Numbered from the stretch's first letter, positions 1 to 6,647 are shown. The stretch is 7,403 nt of DNA from Chroococcidiopsidaceae cyanobacterium CP_BM_RX_35 (GCA_019242465.1 JAFAVL010000592.1:1-7403); one strand, 5' to 3'. Numbers and translations are program-made. The notes: a model not told the origin generated them from the letters alone.

Positions 1-396
1 TATCCCGTCGCCTCAGTTGATGCCGCCACTTCAGAAACAAAACCATCTTTTAAAGAGCTAATTGTTGCCCCTAATGAAACTTTAACTGTGCCGCAGACTT
101 CAGTTGATTTTGAGTGGGTGATCCACGGACCAACTGGAGTAGCAGAAATTCAACTTATCCTCAGTCGGGCGAATTTCCCTCAAACAATGGCAGCCCTAGC
201 AGTTGATCTGCATTCTCGAGAAGCAAAAGAACAAATTCGTCTAGTGTTGAACCCTCTAGAAGTTGCTCAGGCTGTTCTCCAAGATCTGCACCAAGCCAGT
301 GCGGTGAAAACTGAACCTACAGGTTCAGCTACTGACTTCTATGCTCTGGATGTGAATGTTTGGGGGAGTTTGAGCTTTATTTACCAGATTGTTTAA
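1..396 (+). CDS. C-terminal part of probable caspase-family / DUF4384-type protein (5' end outside window)
   Basis: Frame 1 is open from the first base to the TAA at 394-396, giving 131 residues, so the real start lies upstream. A GTG at 88 could be taken as a start, but the frame upstream is open and protein-like, so I read this as a truncated CDS. The fragment runs through a T(V)PQTSVDFEWVI segment, a GPTGVAEIQLILSRA strand, a helix with LNPLEVAQAVLQDLHQAS and the ending DVNVWGSLSFIYQIV. From memory this pattern matches the C-terminal region of cyanobacterial caspase-family proteins carrying a DUF4384 domain, where a peptidase C14-like domain lies N-terminal. That catalytic part is not in the window, so protease function cannot be checked here. 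It is followed by a 114-bp gap and then a gene on the same strand. I see no clear terminator in the gap. Confidence 0.55.
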   Translation, partial: YPVASVDAATSETKPSFKELIVAPNETLTVPQTSVDFEWVIHGPTGVAEIQLILSRANFPQTMAALAVDLHSREAKEQIRLVLNPLEVAQAVLQDLHQASAVKTEPTGSATDFYALDVNVWGSLSFIYQIV

Positions 397-510
397 GTTA
401 ACTAAATGAGAATTTACAGAAAGATGCTTGATGGCATCATTGAGGGGAAGGTTTAGACTCGACCATTTCAGTCATCATTAAGCTGATGCTTTTAGTTTTA
501 GCAGCGTCGA

Positions 511-2607
511 ATGCAGCAATCGGCAGATAGTACTCAGCCATCGACTGAAAACTCTCAAGCAATTCCTGACCAAAAACCTGCTTCAGAGCTTATAGCTTCT
601 TTATGTTTAGTTTGCGGGCTTGGTAGTCTGGGGCAGTACTGTGTAGCAGCCCTCAAAGAGTTTGGTGTCAGTGTCAGTGCCATTGAAATAGCTCACCCTA
701 GTAGTTGGGAAGTTAAGAACTTGCCAAGTCTACTAGAAGATTTGCTGATTGGCGACTGCCGACAACTTGAAATTCTCCAACAGGCAAAGATTCATCAGTG
801 TCGAGCTGTCCTTTTAGTCACGAGTGATGAGCGAGTCAACATAGAGGCTGCCTTCGCAGTCAGGTTACTCAATCCTAGGGCACGCTTGATTGTCCGTTCT
901 GCGAAACAGAACCTCAATGAACTTTTGGGGCAACAATTAGGGAATTTCGTGGCGTTTGAGGCAACTCAACTACCTGCTCCAGCGTTTGCGATCGCCGCCT
1001 TGCATAATGAAACTCAAGGATTTATCAATCTGGGCGAACACTTGCTACGGGTAGTCGAGTCCCCAATGAGCCCAGCTCATCGCTGGTGCAACTGTCGCCT
1101 GGTACATGAATTGAACACTCGGACTCGTCGAGTTCTCAGTCACATTCCCGCTGCAACTCCCCTCCCAACTCAGTTTTATCAGTGGGAACCAGATGCCAGA
1201 ATTCGCGCAGGAGACATGGTTGCCTACATCGAAGTGACACAAAGACTGACTGGTTTTTCTCAGTCACCAGTTGCAAATCCTGTAAGCACGAAGACAAAAC
1301 ACAATTTTAGTGACCTCCGGCAGAAAATTAGCAACTTAACCTGGAGCCATCTCCAAACAAAGCTGATTCAATTCTGGCAATCAACAGCTCAACAGCAAAC
1401 CAAACGAGTTGCCATTATCTGTGGCATTACTGTCGTGGCTCTGTTGCTGGGTGGCACCATCTTACTAAAGGTGAGTTACCCGCAAGCGAGTTGGCTAGGC
1501 ACTTTCTATACGACAGCTGTGATGCTGCTAGGAGCCTACAACGAAGTCTTTGCTAGCCTCAATCCAGGGGATACAAGTCCAGTGTGGTTGCGACTACTGA
1601 ATGTGGGACTGATCTTGGCAGGCACTGCTTTTGTGGGGGTGTTGTATGCTTTGTTGACTGAGAGCCTGTTGGCAGTGAAATTCCAACTACCAACTAGACG
1701 TCCACCCATTCCGCAACAAGACCATGTTGTCTTGATTGGCTTGGGTCGAGTTGGTCGGCAAGTTGCGACTTTTTTGCAGCAACTCAAGCAACCGCTAGTC
1801 GGAGTGAGTCATGTGGGACTAGAGTCAAGTGTCTTACCTCAGATGCCGCTCATTGTCGGCGACTTGACTCATGCCCTAACAAAGGTGAATCTTGCCACAG
1901 CTAAAAGTGTAGTGATAGCAACGGATGATGAAATGGCAAACTTGGAGATTGGTTTGATGGCTCATGCGGCTAATCCTCATAGTGCCTTAATGATTCGGAC
2001 TTTTGACCCGCTCTTTAGCCAGCATCTAGCCCAACTCTTGCCTTATGCCAAAGTTTTGTGTGCGAACTCGTTAGCAGCAGAAGCGTTTGCGGCAGCTGCG
2101 TTCGGGGAAAATGTCCTTAACTTGCTACGGCTGAACGAGCAGACATTGCTGGTCACAGAATACAATCTTGAGCCTGAGGATAGCTTGAGCGGTTTGCTGC
2201 TGGCTGAAGTTGCCTATGGCTATGGAGTCATACCAATCCTCTACCAAAAACACACGCAAGAGCTTGCCAAGTTAATGCCTTCAGATGATACGAGGTTAGA
2301 GCCTGGTGATCGCTTAATTGTCTTGGCAACTACTGAGAGTCTACAGCAGATTCAAAGAGGAGTAAGACGACCTTGTCTGTGGCAAGTGCAGGTAGACAAA
2401 GCTTTGTCAAAGGATGCTGTCTTTGAGGGAGCGAGCACGATTGCCCGTACCTCAGGATGTAGTATTAGTGTGGCGACAGAATTAATGCATCACTTGCCAG
2501 GAGTGCTGCACCTCCCCCTGTACAAACACCAAGCTCAGCGTTTAGTACGAGAACTCAAAAAGCACCAAGTTTTAGCACATCTAATTCCCTCCCATCGCGA
2601 GGTTTAA
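511..2607 (+). CDS. RCK / two-TM / RCK potassium-channel-like NAD-binding protein (TrkA-N domains)
   Basis: The protein has 698 residues. An in-frame TAG at 499-501 makes ATG 511 the first possible start; no Shine-Dalgarno sequence is visible. Residues 31-150 form a first Rossmann RCK/TrkA-N domain with the nucleotide loop CGLGSLG (35-41) and the following GDCRQLEIL and VLLVTSDE segments. Residues 170-245 fit an RCK-C-like part. A hydrophobic helix at about 299-320 and another at about 359-384 flank a re-entrant-like stretch at 328-347, the layout of a two-helix K+ channel pore. A second RCK follows with GLGRVG (410-415), VGDLTH and VVIATDDE, then an RCK-C part to about residue 610. A tail at 637-692 (KHQAQRLVRELKKHQ) has no assignment that I can make. 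The pore loop reads LLGAYNE instead of TVGYGD, so K+ selectivity is doubtful. Likely a membrane protein with nucleotide-sensing cytosolic domains. The 3' end overlaps the convergent gene by 27 bp. Confidence 0.85.
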   Translation: MQQSADSTQPSTENSQAIPDQKPASELIASLCLVCGLGSLGQYCVAALKEFGVSVSAIEIAHPSSWEVKNLPSLLEDLLIGDCRQLEILQQAKIHQCRAVLLVTSDERVNIEAAFAVRLLNPRARLIVRSAKQNLNELLGQQLGNFVAFEATQLPAPAFAIAALHNETQGFINLGEHLLRVVESPMSPAHRWCNCRLVHELNTRTRRVLSHIPAATPLPTQFYQWEPDARIRAGDMVAYIEVTQRLTGFSQSPVANPVSTKTKHNFSDLRQKISNLTWSHLQTKLIQFWQSTAQQQTKRVAIICGITVVALLLGGTILLKVSYPQASWLGTFYTTAVMLLGAYNEVFASLNPGDTSPVWLRLLNVGLILAGTAFVGVLYALLTESLLAVKFQLPTRRPPIPQQDHVVLIGLGRVGRQVATFLQQLKQPLVGVSHVGLESSVLPQMPLIVGDLTHALTKVNLATAKSVVIATDDEMANLEIGLMAHAANPHSALMIRTFDPLFSQHLAQLLPYAKVLCANSLAAEAFAAAAFGENVLNLLRLNEQTLLVTEYNLEPEDSLSGLLLAEVAYGYGVIPILYQKHTQELAKLMPSDDTRLEPGDRLIVLATTESLQQIQRGVRRPCLWQVQVDKALSKDAVFEGASTIARTSGCSISVATELMHHLPGVLHLPLYKHQAQRLVRELKKHQVLAHLIPSHREV
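988..995. repeat. HIP1 octamer GCGATCGC
   Basis: Exact palindrome GCGATCGC inside the RCK gene, encoding part of FAIAA. HIP1 sites are highly over-represented in many cyanobacterial genomes, so this supports the taxonomic call. Confidence 0.8.
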
Positions 2608-3984
2608 GGCTTTATCTTGCAGCAGCTGCTCCATGAGACAAGCAGCAATACTGCGTGCTGCTCCTGGTTTTCCCATGCGTCGGCAACCATTTTCGGCAAT
2701 AAGCTGTAGTCGATCTGGATCGTTCAGCAGAGATTGCACAGCCTTACCAACTTGTCGTGGTTGCTCTACTAGGATGACAGAGGGACCTAAGAGGCGGCTT
2801 TGGGCTTCAGCAAAGGCAGGGGTGAATTGGGGACCCTTTCCCGGAATCACAATGGCTGGTTTACCTAAACCAACAAATTGTTCTGTTGCAGTCCCTGTCA
2901 TGGTGATCGCTACGTCTGCCATATGCAGAAAGTCGTTATATGCATGTTGCGCGAGAATACAAGACCCATTTTTATAGCTGAATGTCAAGGTATCCCGATT
3001 GGGAATTGGCAGCGAGTGTTCTGACTCCACGGCTTTGAAACCAGAGTCAAGCAGAATTTGGCACAGCGGTTCTAGGCTTAATCCAGGTGCGATGGCTCCC
3101 AAGAATAGTAACTTGCGCTCTTGGTAGCTTTCGAGCAGAGCCGCTACCCCCACTAAGATTTGCTGCCAGTTGGTATAGGCTTCTGGTGCTCTAGAACCGG
3201 GGAGGAGAATTATCGTGAGGGTTCGCTCTCGTTCTTGATGCTCCAGCTCTAAGTCATAGAATTTCTGCCGTGAGTATGATGGCTCCAGTTTGTCCATCAT
3301 GGGATTACCCAGATCGAAAACTGGAATTGACCATTTTTGTAAGGTCTTTGTTGTGAGCGAATCTCTGGGAAAGACTGCTTTGCAATGGGGACGACTCATC
3401 AGCCAACGCTCCCAGGGATGGTAAACTGAACCAGACCAGCCTTCTAAACGCCCCAGCCACTGGCGCTGCGGTATTAAACTAGTTTCATCGCGCAGGTAGT
3501 ACTCTGATCTTGCCGTGCCAACAAAAGCATAGGTAGCACCACTTAACCAAGCAAACAATAGCGGTACGATATCGCCCACAGCAAGGATGACCCCACCCTG
3601 TTTCGCCCAAGCGCGTACAGTCCAGAGTTGCTCTAAGGTCAGTTGCAACAACCCACCACGTAAATCTTGTACTAGCTGCCGCCCATCCATGTAAACAAAG
3701 CCACCAGAGGGCATGGCTTGCACTCTCCCGATTGGAGGAATGCCCACCTGACGATAGGCTTGTCCTTCACCGACTAGAGGTAGAGCAAATAATTCTGGCG
3801 GTGTTGGGTACTGTTGCAGTTCCTGCAAAATGCGGACAGCGATCGCATCCTCCCCGTGCCCGTTGCTCAAGCAAAGGAGCCTCAAGGGAACGCCTGTGGT
3901 GCCTCCAGCACGGCGGATAGAGGGACGAGGGCGCCTCGTCGCAACCGCCTCGACTTCCTTGAGCAAGCTCAATTTATCAGACAT
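2581..3984 (-). CDS. Lipid-A-disaccharide-synthase-related protein (LpxB-like, cyanobacterial type)
   Basis: I prefer ATG 3984 (467 residues) because a TATAAT at 4016-4011 would put transcription start near 4004. A GTG at 3999 would give 472 residues, the numbering used here, and a TTG at 3885 would remove the extension. The core starts with RLLCLSNGHGEDAIAVRIL (40-58), typical of the LpxB-related protein conserved in cyanobacteria. VGDIVPL (141-147) and FVGTARSEYYLRDE mark the N-terminal GT-B half; LPGSR (266-270) and MTGTATEQFVGLGKPAIVIPG (367-387) mark the nucleotide-sugar-binding half. LpxB itself makes the lipid A disaccharide; the substrate of this relative is not known to me. Residues 10-40 are encoded by a palindromic repeat (3881-3972), so the N-terminal extension is probably acquired sequence. 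The 3' end overlaps the convergent RCK gene by 27 bp, so any terminator must lie inside the opposite gene. Confidence 0.85.
   Translation of the reverse strand: MSDKLSLLKEVEAVATRRPRPSIRRAGGTTGVPLRLLCLSNGHGEDAIAVRILQELQQYPTPPELFALPLVGEGQAYRQVGIPPIGRVQAMPSGGFVYMDGRQLVQDLRGGLLQLTLEQLWTVRAWAKQGGVILAVGDIVPLLFAWLSGATYAFVGTARSEYYLRDETSLIPQRQWLGRLEGWSGSVYHPWERWLMSRPHCKAVFPRDSLTTKTLQKWSIPVFDLGNPMMDKLEPSYSRQKFYDLELEHQERERTLTIILLPGSRAPEAYTNWQQILVGVAALLESYQERKLLFLGAIAPGLSLEPLCQILLDSGFKAVESEHSLPIPNRDTLTFSYKNGSCILAQHAYNDFLHMADVAITMTGTATEQFVGLGKPAIVIPGKGPQFTPAFAEAQSRLLGPSVILVEQPRQVGKAVQSLLNDPDRLQLIAENGCRRMGKPGAARSIAACLMEQLLQDKALNLAMGGN
3839..3846. repeat. HIP1 octamer GCGATCGC
   Basis: Exact GCGATCGC within the LpxB-like gene, encoding part of DAIAVR just after the SNGHGED motif. 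It is the second of three HIP1 copies in the window. Confidence 0.8.
3881..3972 (+). repeat. Dispersed palindromic repeat, copy A (long form, 92 bp), inside a coding region
   Basis: On the plus strand it begins CTCAAGGGAACGCC and ends TTGAGCAAGCTCAAT. The first 14 bases are identical to copy B (6562-6512, minus strand), and the last 11 (GCAAGCTCAAT) are identical to B as well; copy C (6792-6844) is close at both ends. The outer arms CTCAAGG (3881-3887) and CCTTGAG (3957-3963) are inverted. Inside are a hairpin CGCC...GGCG (3891-3915) and a second with arms GGCGG (3912-3916) and CCGCC (3945-3949) around the perfect inner stem GACGAGG/CCTCGTC (3924-3940). The end TTGAGC-AA-GCTCAA (3959-3972) is itself palindromic. 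Copy A is longer than B and C because of the second hairpin. It encodes residues 10-40 of the LpxB-like protein. Confidence 0.75.
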
Positions 3985-4010
3985 TGATAAGCTAAACACT
4001 AAATGTTGGC

Positions 4011-4016
4011 ATTATA
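4011..4016 (-). promoter_or_regulatory. Candidate -10 box TATAAT for the LpxB-like gene
   Basis: The minus strand reads TTAATATAATGCC, a perfect TATAAT at 4016-4011. No good -35 hexamer lies at 16-18 bp; a TTGACG at 4059-4054 is 37 bp away, too far. A transcript starting near 4004 leaves about 20 nt before ATG 3984, which favours that start over GTG 3999. Confidence 0.45.
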
Positions 4017-4081
4017 TTAACTTCTCGTCAGCATTACTTGTTACGCAAACTACCGTCAAGAATGAGCATATCTGTCAGCAA

Positions 4082-4110
4082 TTGAAAGCGTAATGTATTT
4101 ACAGGATAAA
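4082..4110 (+). promoter_or_regulatory. Possible hybrid promoter across the left IS junction
   Basis: TTGAAA at 4082-4087 lies directly outside the left terminal repeat. Seventeen bases further in, GATAAA (4105-4110) lies inside the IS. The spacing is ideal but the -10 matches consensus only at four positions, and AT-rich terminal repeats make chance matches likely. If real, host DNA would supply the -35 for the transposase. Confidence 0.25.
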
Positions 4111-4113
4111 AAG
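4088..4113 (+). repeat. Left terminal inverted repeat of the IS
   Basis: It starts GCGTAATGTATTTACAG and continues GATAAAAAG. Compared with the inverted right end it differs at positions 8 (G/A), 18 (G/T) and 24 (A/T) only. Confidence 0.85.
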
Positions 4114-4147
4114 ATCTATGGTAGAGTTCTCTCAATGATTTAGCTGA

Positions 4148-4154
4148 AAGGGAG
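4148..4154 (+). promoter_or_regulatory. Ribosome binding site AAGGGAG that decides the transposase start
   Basis: AAGGGAG ends 7 bp before ATG 4162. An in-frame TTG at 4156 would lie only 1 bp from this site, so ATG 4162 is the better start. Confidence 0.6.
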
Positions 4155-4161
4155 TTTGGGA

Positions 4162-5514
4162 ATGGACTACGAATTACGGATTGTTGTAGAGAAAGTTTCT
4201 GTCAGTTCTCAAGAGGTCGTAAACAGAGACACTCTCAAAGTCTACGACATGAAAGCTCCTGCATCAATCCTCGAGTTAGGTCTGCGTCATGAAGAGCAGA
4301 TCTCTCTGTTAGAAAAAGTCCAAAATTCCGTGTTGGCTGCACAATCAAAATTGATCAACACAGGCTATGACGTTTGTCCAAAGTGTAGCCACAAGCTCAA
4401 TAAAATGGGACACACGAAATCTAATTTTCACGCTGTGTTTACGGATCATCAAGTCGGGATACAGAAACATAAATGCCGTAATCCTGAGTGTGATTGGCAA
4501 AGTACTCCCACAACGACATCGGTTTTTGGCACCTCCATTCATCCTGATTTGGCTAAGTTGCAATGCGAGCAAGGAGCTTTATATAGCTATCGGCAAGCTC
4601 AAAGCAATCTAGAGAAGTTAACGGTGTATCGCCGTCCGGTAAACAACCACAACAACATCAAGCTGATCGCAACTCAGGTGGGTGCGGTGATATCTGAAGA
4701 GAATCTTAAGTCTCCCGCTGCTGGAGACTGTGCCCCGCCAGCTACTGAAGTGATCGTCCAAGTTGATGGGGGTTATATTCCCATCAAGGAGCGGGATAAA
4801 CGCAGCTTTGAAGCCCTTTCGGGTGTTGTCTACCGCCCAGAAAGCATCTGCACGATTGACCAGCATCATCGTCAGATTAATAGCAAGAGCTTTGCCCTAT
4901 CGGCTCAAGATGATGACCTTACCACGATGAAAATATATCTACTCAATGCGGCGCTGAAGCAGGGAATGAAGCCAGATACAGTAGTCACAGCTCTGGCGGA
5001 TGGAGCCTGTAACTGTTGGTCTGTAATCTTGAGTCTAACCCCTCACTGCCAACAACTGCTTTGCATCTTAGACTGGTTTCACATCGCCCAGAAGTTTCAG
5101 AATGTTAGGGGTGCTGTTGAAGATGCTTACACAGAAACTTTGGAGCGAGTCAAATGGACCTTATGGCATGGCAAACCGGATGAGGCGTTGAGCAAGCTTC
5201 AGCTTCTGATGACGAATACCACAGACTCAAAGAAGCGCCGGAAATTAGCAGATTTGTATGACTATCTAAACCGAAACCAGGCTTATCTTGTCAATTATCG
5301 AGAGCGAGAGCAGCAAGGACACACTTACACGAGTCAAGTGGCTGAATCTCACATTGAATCAATTATTAATGCTCGACATAAGAAGAGTGGAAAAATGCAA
5401 TGGACTCGGGAAGGAGCACATAATGTTCTACAAATTAGAGGGAAAATTGCCAGCAATGAGTGGGGCGATCATTGGCAAGAACCTGTCCTATCTGCATTAG
5501 GAGTCATAGCATAA
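4162..5514 (+). CDS. tnpA: IS transposase, ISKra4-family-like
   Basis: The protein has 450 residues from ATG 4162; numbering below counts from the in-frame TTG at 4156, two residues earlier. The N-terminal part carries a zinc-ribbon-like set of cysteines, CPKC (74-77) and CRNPEC (107-112). The catalytic core shows VDGGYIPI (Asp204), TALADGACNCW (Asp282), ILDWFHIAQKFQ (Asp306 in the conserved DWFH block) and a C-terminal VAESHIESIINARHKKSGKMQW (395-416), where Glu397 is the likely third acidic residue of a DDE site. WTREGAHNVLQIRGK near the end matches the ISKra4 pattern as I remember it. No frameshift or stop interrupts it. Function: cutting and joining the ends of its own element. Family assignment is from recall, so another DDE family with the same blocks is possible. 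Confidence 0.85.
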   Translation: MDYELRIVVEKVSVSSQEVVNRDTLKVYDMKAPASILELGLRHEEQISLLEKVQNSVLAAQSKLINTGYDVCPKCSHKLNKMGHTKSNFHAVFTDHQVGIQKHKCRNPECDWQSTPTTTSVFGTSIHPDLAKLQCEQGALYSYRQAQSNLEKLTVYRRPVNNHNNIKLIATQVGAVISEENLKSPAAGDCAPPATEVIVQVDGGYIPIKERDKRSFEALSGVVYRPESICTIDQHHRQINSKSFALSAQDDDLTTMKIYLLNAALKQGMKPDTVVTALADGACNCWSVILSLTPHCQQLLCILDWFHIAQKFQNVRGAVEDAYTETLERVKWTLWHGKPDEALSKLQLLMTNTTDSKKRRKLADLYDYLNRNQAYLVNYREREQQGHTYTSQVAESHIESIINARHKKSGKMQWTREGAHNVLQIRGKIASNEWGDHWQEPVLSALGVIA

Positions 5515-5518
5515 TTAA

Positions 5519-5544
5519 CTATTTATACTGTAAATATATTACGC
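5519..5544 (-). repeat. Right terminal inverted repeat of the IS
   Basis: Read on the minus strand from 5544 it begins GCGTAATATATTTACAG and continues TATAAATAG, matching the left end at 23 of 26 positions. It starts 4 bp after the transposase stop codon. Confidence 0.85.
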
Positions 5545-5578
5545 CTGCCTTGACTGGTACTTGGTCAGCTTTCCCAGT

Positions 5579-5624
5579 CGCTTGCTCGCGGTTGGCCTCG
5601 GCCGCTTCGAGCCGCTCTCTTGAG
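5579..5624 (-). repeat. Diverged candidate copy D of the palindromic repeat
   Basis: On the minus strand it starts CTCAAGAGAGCGGC and ends CCAACCGCGAGCAAGCG. The start resembles CTCAAGGGAACGCC of copies A and B, and the end resembles the AACCGCC...GAGCAAGC part of copy A. The inside can fold: GCGGCTCG pairs with CGAGGCC...CCGC with bulges. Similarity is partial, so this may be a decayed copy or an unrelated GC-rich hairpin. It lies 35 bp right of the IS in the 215-bp gap between the transposase and esterase genes. Confidence 0.4.
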
Positions 5625-5664
5625 TTCTTGCTACCCTTTGTATTAATGAAGTAGGGTGGGTGAA

Positions 5665-5692
5665 CGGTGAGCATTGTAGTTTTTTCTCACCG
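5665..5692. other. Stem-loop in the gap downstream of the esterase gene
   Basis: Arms CGGTGAG (5665-5671) and CTCACCG (5686-5692) are perfectly complementary around a 14-nt loop that contains TTTTTT on the plus strand. It lies about 40 bp past the esterase stop, so it could help end that minus-strand transcript. No T-run follows the stem in that direction, so it is not a standard intrinsic terminator. Confidence 0.35.
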
Positions 5693-5729
5693 CCCTCTTC
5701 CCATACCCCAACTAAGTAGTAGCTCATAG

Positions 5730-6647
5730 CTAGTGGCGTTGGAAGAACTTCCAGATCGCCCTAGTTGCGTCAATGCCATCACCATCAGGCCAACGGTGTC
5801 CGCCGTTTTTGACACTGATTAGCATCACCTCTGAACCACCACGACAACCCGAATAGCGAGAGACTTTAACCCTTTTGCCGGATTTTACTTGAGCTTTGGC
5901 AGCACAACCGTCATGTTGCCGCCAAAGCTCAATTGTTTGAGGGACAGAGAGGACCTCTCTCCCCATACCTCCAATCCTGCCACCGCCATAAGGTACAGAG
6001 CGATCACCCGTGCCGTTGATTGTCAAAATCGAAACCGGGTCATCGGGCTGGCAGTTTGATGCTAGGCTGGCTGGGAGAGTAGCAGCGACCGAGGCAAATG
6101 CCGCAATCCGGTCGGATAAATTGCAGGCTAGGGTTTGGGTAAATATTCCCCCACTAGAAAAGCCTGTAGCGTACATGCGATCACGGTCGATGTTCCGAAG
6201 TTGCATCAGATGATCGAGCAATGCCACCACAAATGAGACATCATCTTCAGTGTTCCATTGATGGTCAATTCCATTGGGATAAACAGCGATAAATCCTTTC
6301 TCATCCGCTAACTGATTGAAATCGGTCACGCTGGCAATTGTTCTACCACTGCCGCCACTACCGTGAAACACCAGAACCAGAGGTATTGGTCTAGCCGGAT
6401 TATAGGATTTGGGAATGTAGAGATAGTAGCTACGTGACTGTCCTCGCTCGAGGATCTTTCCAAAGAACCTACCACTAGATACTAGCTTTTGCGATTTACC
6501 TTTTGCCTGCAATTGAGCTTGCGCTCTTGAGTCGCCGGAGCTTCCTCCGGCGTTCCCTTGAGTTGAATAAGTTGTTGAACAGTTGAGGAGTAGGAGTAGG
6601 ACAACAATCATTGCTCTCAAAACACTGCAATTAAGATAGATGTTCAC
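5730..6647 (-). CDS. Secreted PHB-depolymerase / LpqC-family esterase (alpha/beta hydrolase)
   Basis: The protein has 305 residues from GTG 6647, the first start after an in-frame TAG at 6653-6651. An ATG at 6611 (residue 13) would also keep a hydrophobic leader. Residues 13-21 (MIVVLLLLL) form a signal-peptide core. A Cys follows at 23, but LLNC is not a standard lipobox, so lipoprotein status is unsure. Residues 29-46 come from palindromic repeat copy B. The hydrolase domain (about 55-303) shows the oxyanion-type HGSGG (95-99), YPNG (123-126), the WNTEDDVSFV block (131-140), nucleophile Ser164 in GFSSGG (162-167), Asp215 in NGTGD and His284 in GGHRWP, a complete Ser-Asp-His triad. The family hydrolyses esters such as polyhydroxyalkanoates or feruloyl groups; the substrate here is not determined. 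Cysteines 175, 199, 248 and 268 could form disulfides outside the cytoplasm. Confidence 0.88.
   Translation of the reverse strand: MNIYLNCSVLRAMIVVLLLLLNCSTTYSTQGNAGGSSGDSRAQAQLQAKGKSQKLVSSGRFFGKILERGQSRSYYLYIPKSYNPARPIPLVLVFHGSGGSGRTIASVTDFNQLADEKGFIAVYPNGIDHQWNTEDDVSFVVALLDHLMQLRNIDRDRMYATGFSSGGIFTQTLACNLSDRIAAFASVAATLPASLASNCQPDDPVSILTINGTGDRSVPYGGGRIGGMGREVLSVPQTIELWRQHDGCAAKAQVKSGKRVKVSRYSGCRGGSEVMLISVKNGGHRWPDGDGIDATRAIWKFFQRH
6512..6562 (-). repeat. Dispersed palindromic repeat, copy B (51 bp), inside the esterase gene
   Basis: Read on the minus strand it begins CTCAAGGGAACGCC, identical to copy A for 14 bases, and ends GCAAGCTCAAT, identical to copy A for 11. The centre is a perfect 8-bp stem CGCCGGAG/CTCCGGCG (6552-6545 and 6540-6533) with a four-base GAAG loop. 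It keeps the reading frame and encodes the linker TQGNAGGSSGDSRAQAQL (residues 29-46), a low-complexity segment between signal peptide and catalytic domain. Confidence 0.75.

Larger units (their letters stand above)
4088..5544 (+). mobile_element. Complete single-ORF insertion sequence, ISKra4-like, about 1457 bp
   Basis: The element is bounded by 26-bp imperfect terminal inverted repeats (4088-4113 and 5519-5544) agreeing at 23 of 26 positions. It holds one intact transposase gene that ends only 4 bp before the right terminal repeat, a compact layout typical of insertion sequences. No direct target duplication is evident: the left flank ends TTGAAA and the right flank starts CTGCCT. If the true tips are GTAAT, both sides would be bordered by GC, which is too short and too palindromic to interpret. 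It sits in the intergenic space upstream of the LpxB-like gene and downstream of the esterase gene and breaks no visible ORF. The intact gene and near-matching ends suggest a fairly recent, possibly active copy. Confidence 0.85.

Noticed and set aside
423..439. Small inverted repeat GATGC...GCATC in the gap after the first gene
   Set aside because: The stem is only five base pairs and no T-run follows, so it is not a credible terminator.
3830..4093. Plus-strand ORF of 87 codons opposite the start of the LpxB-like gene
   Set aside because: It is antisense to conserved coding sequence and to repeat A and continues into the IS end. The translation is not protein-like.
4090..4102. GTA...TAC in the IS end as an NtcA binding site
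   Set aside because: The spacing is GTA-N7-TAC, not N8, and the same motif is found in the other terminal repeat, so it belongs to the IS end.
5189..5203. TTGAGCAAGCTTCAG within the transposase gene as another repeat copy
   Set aside because: It resembles only the end of the repeat over about 12 bases, has no hairpin or other end beside it, and encodes LSKLQ within a normal helix.
5539..5727. 62-codon minus-strand ORF directly after the esterase stop
   Set aside because: It runs through repeat D, the stem-loop and the right IS terminal repeat, has no domain-like pattern and no good ribosome site. It is most likely a chance ORF.
6579..6584. Lipobox-like LLNC at the esterase leader
   Set aside because: Asn at the position before Cys does not fit the lipobox rule, so I do not call a lipoprotein.
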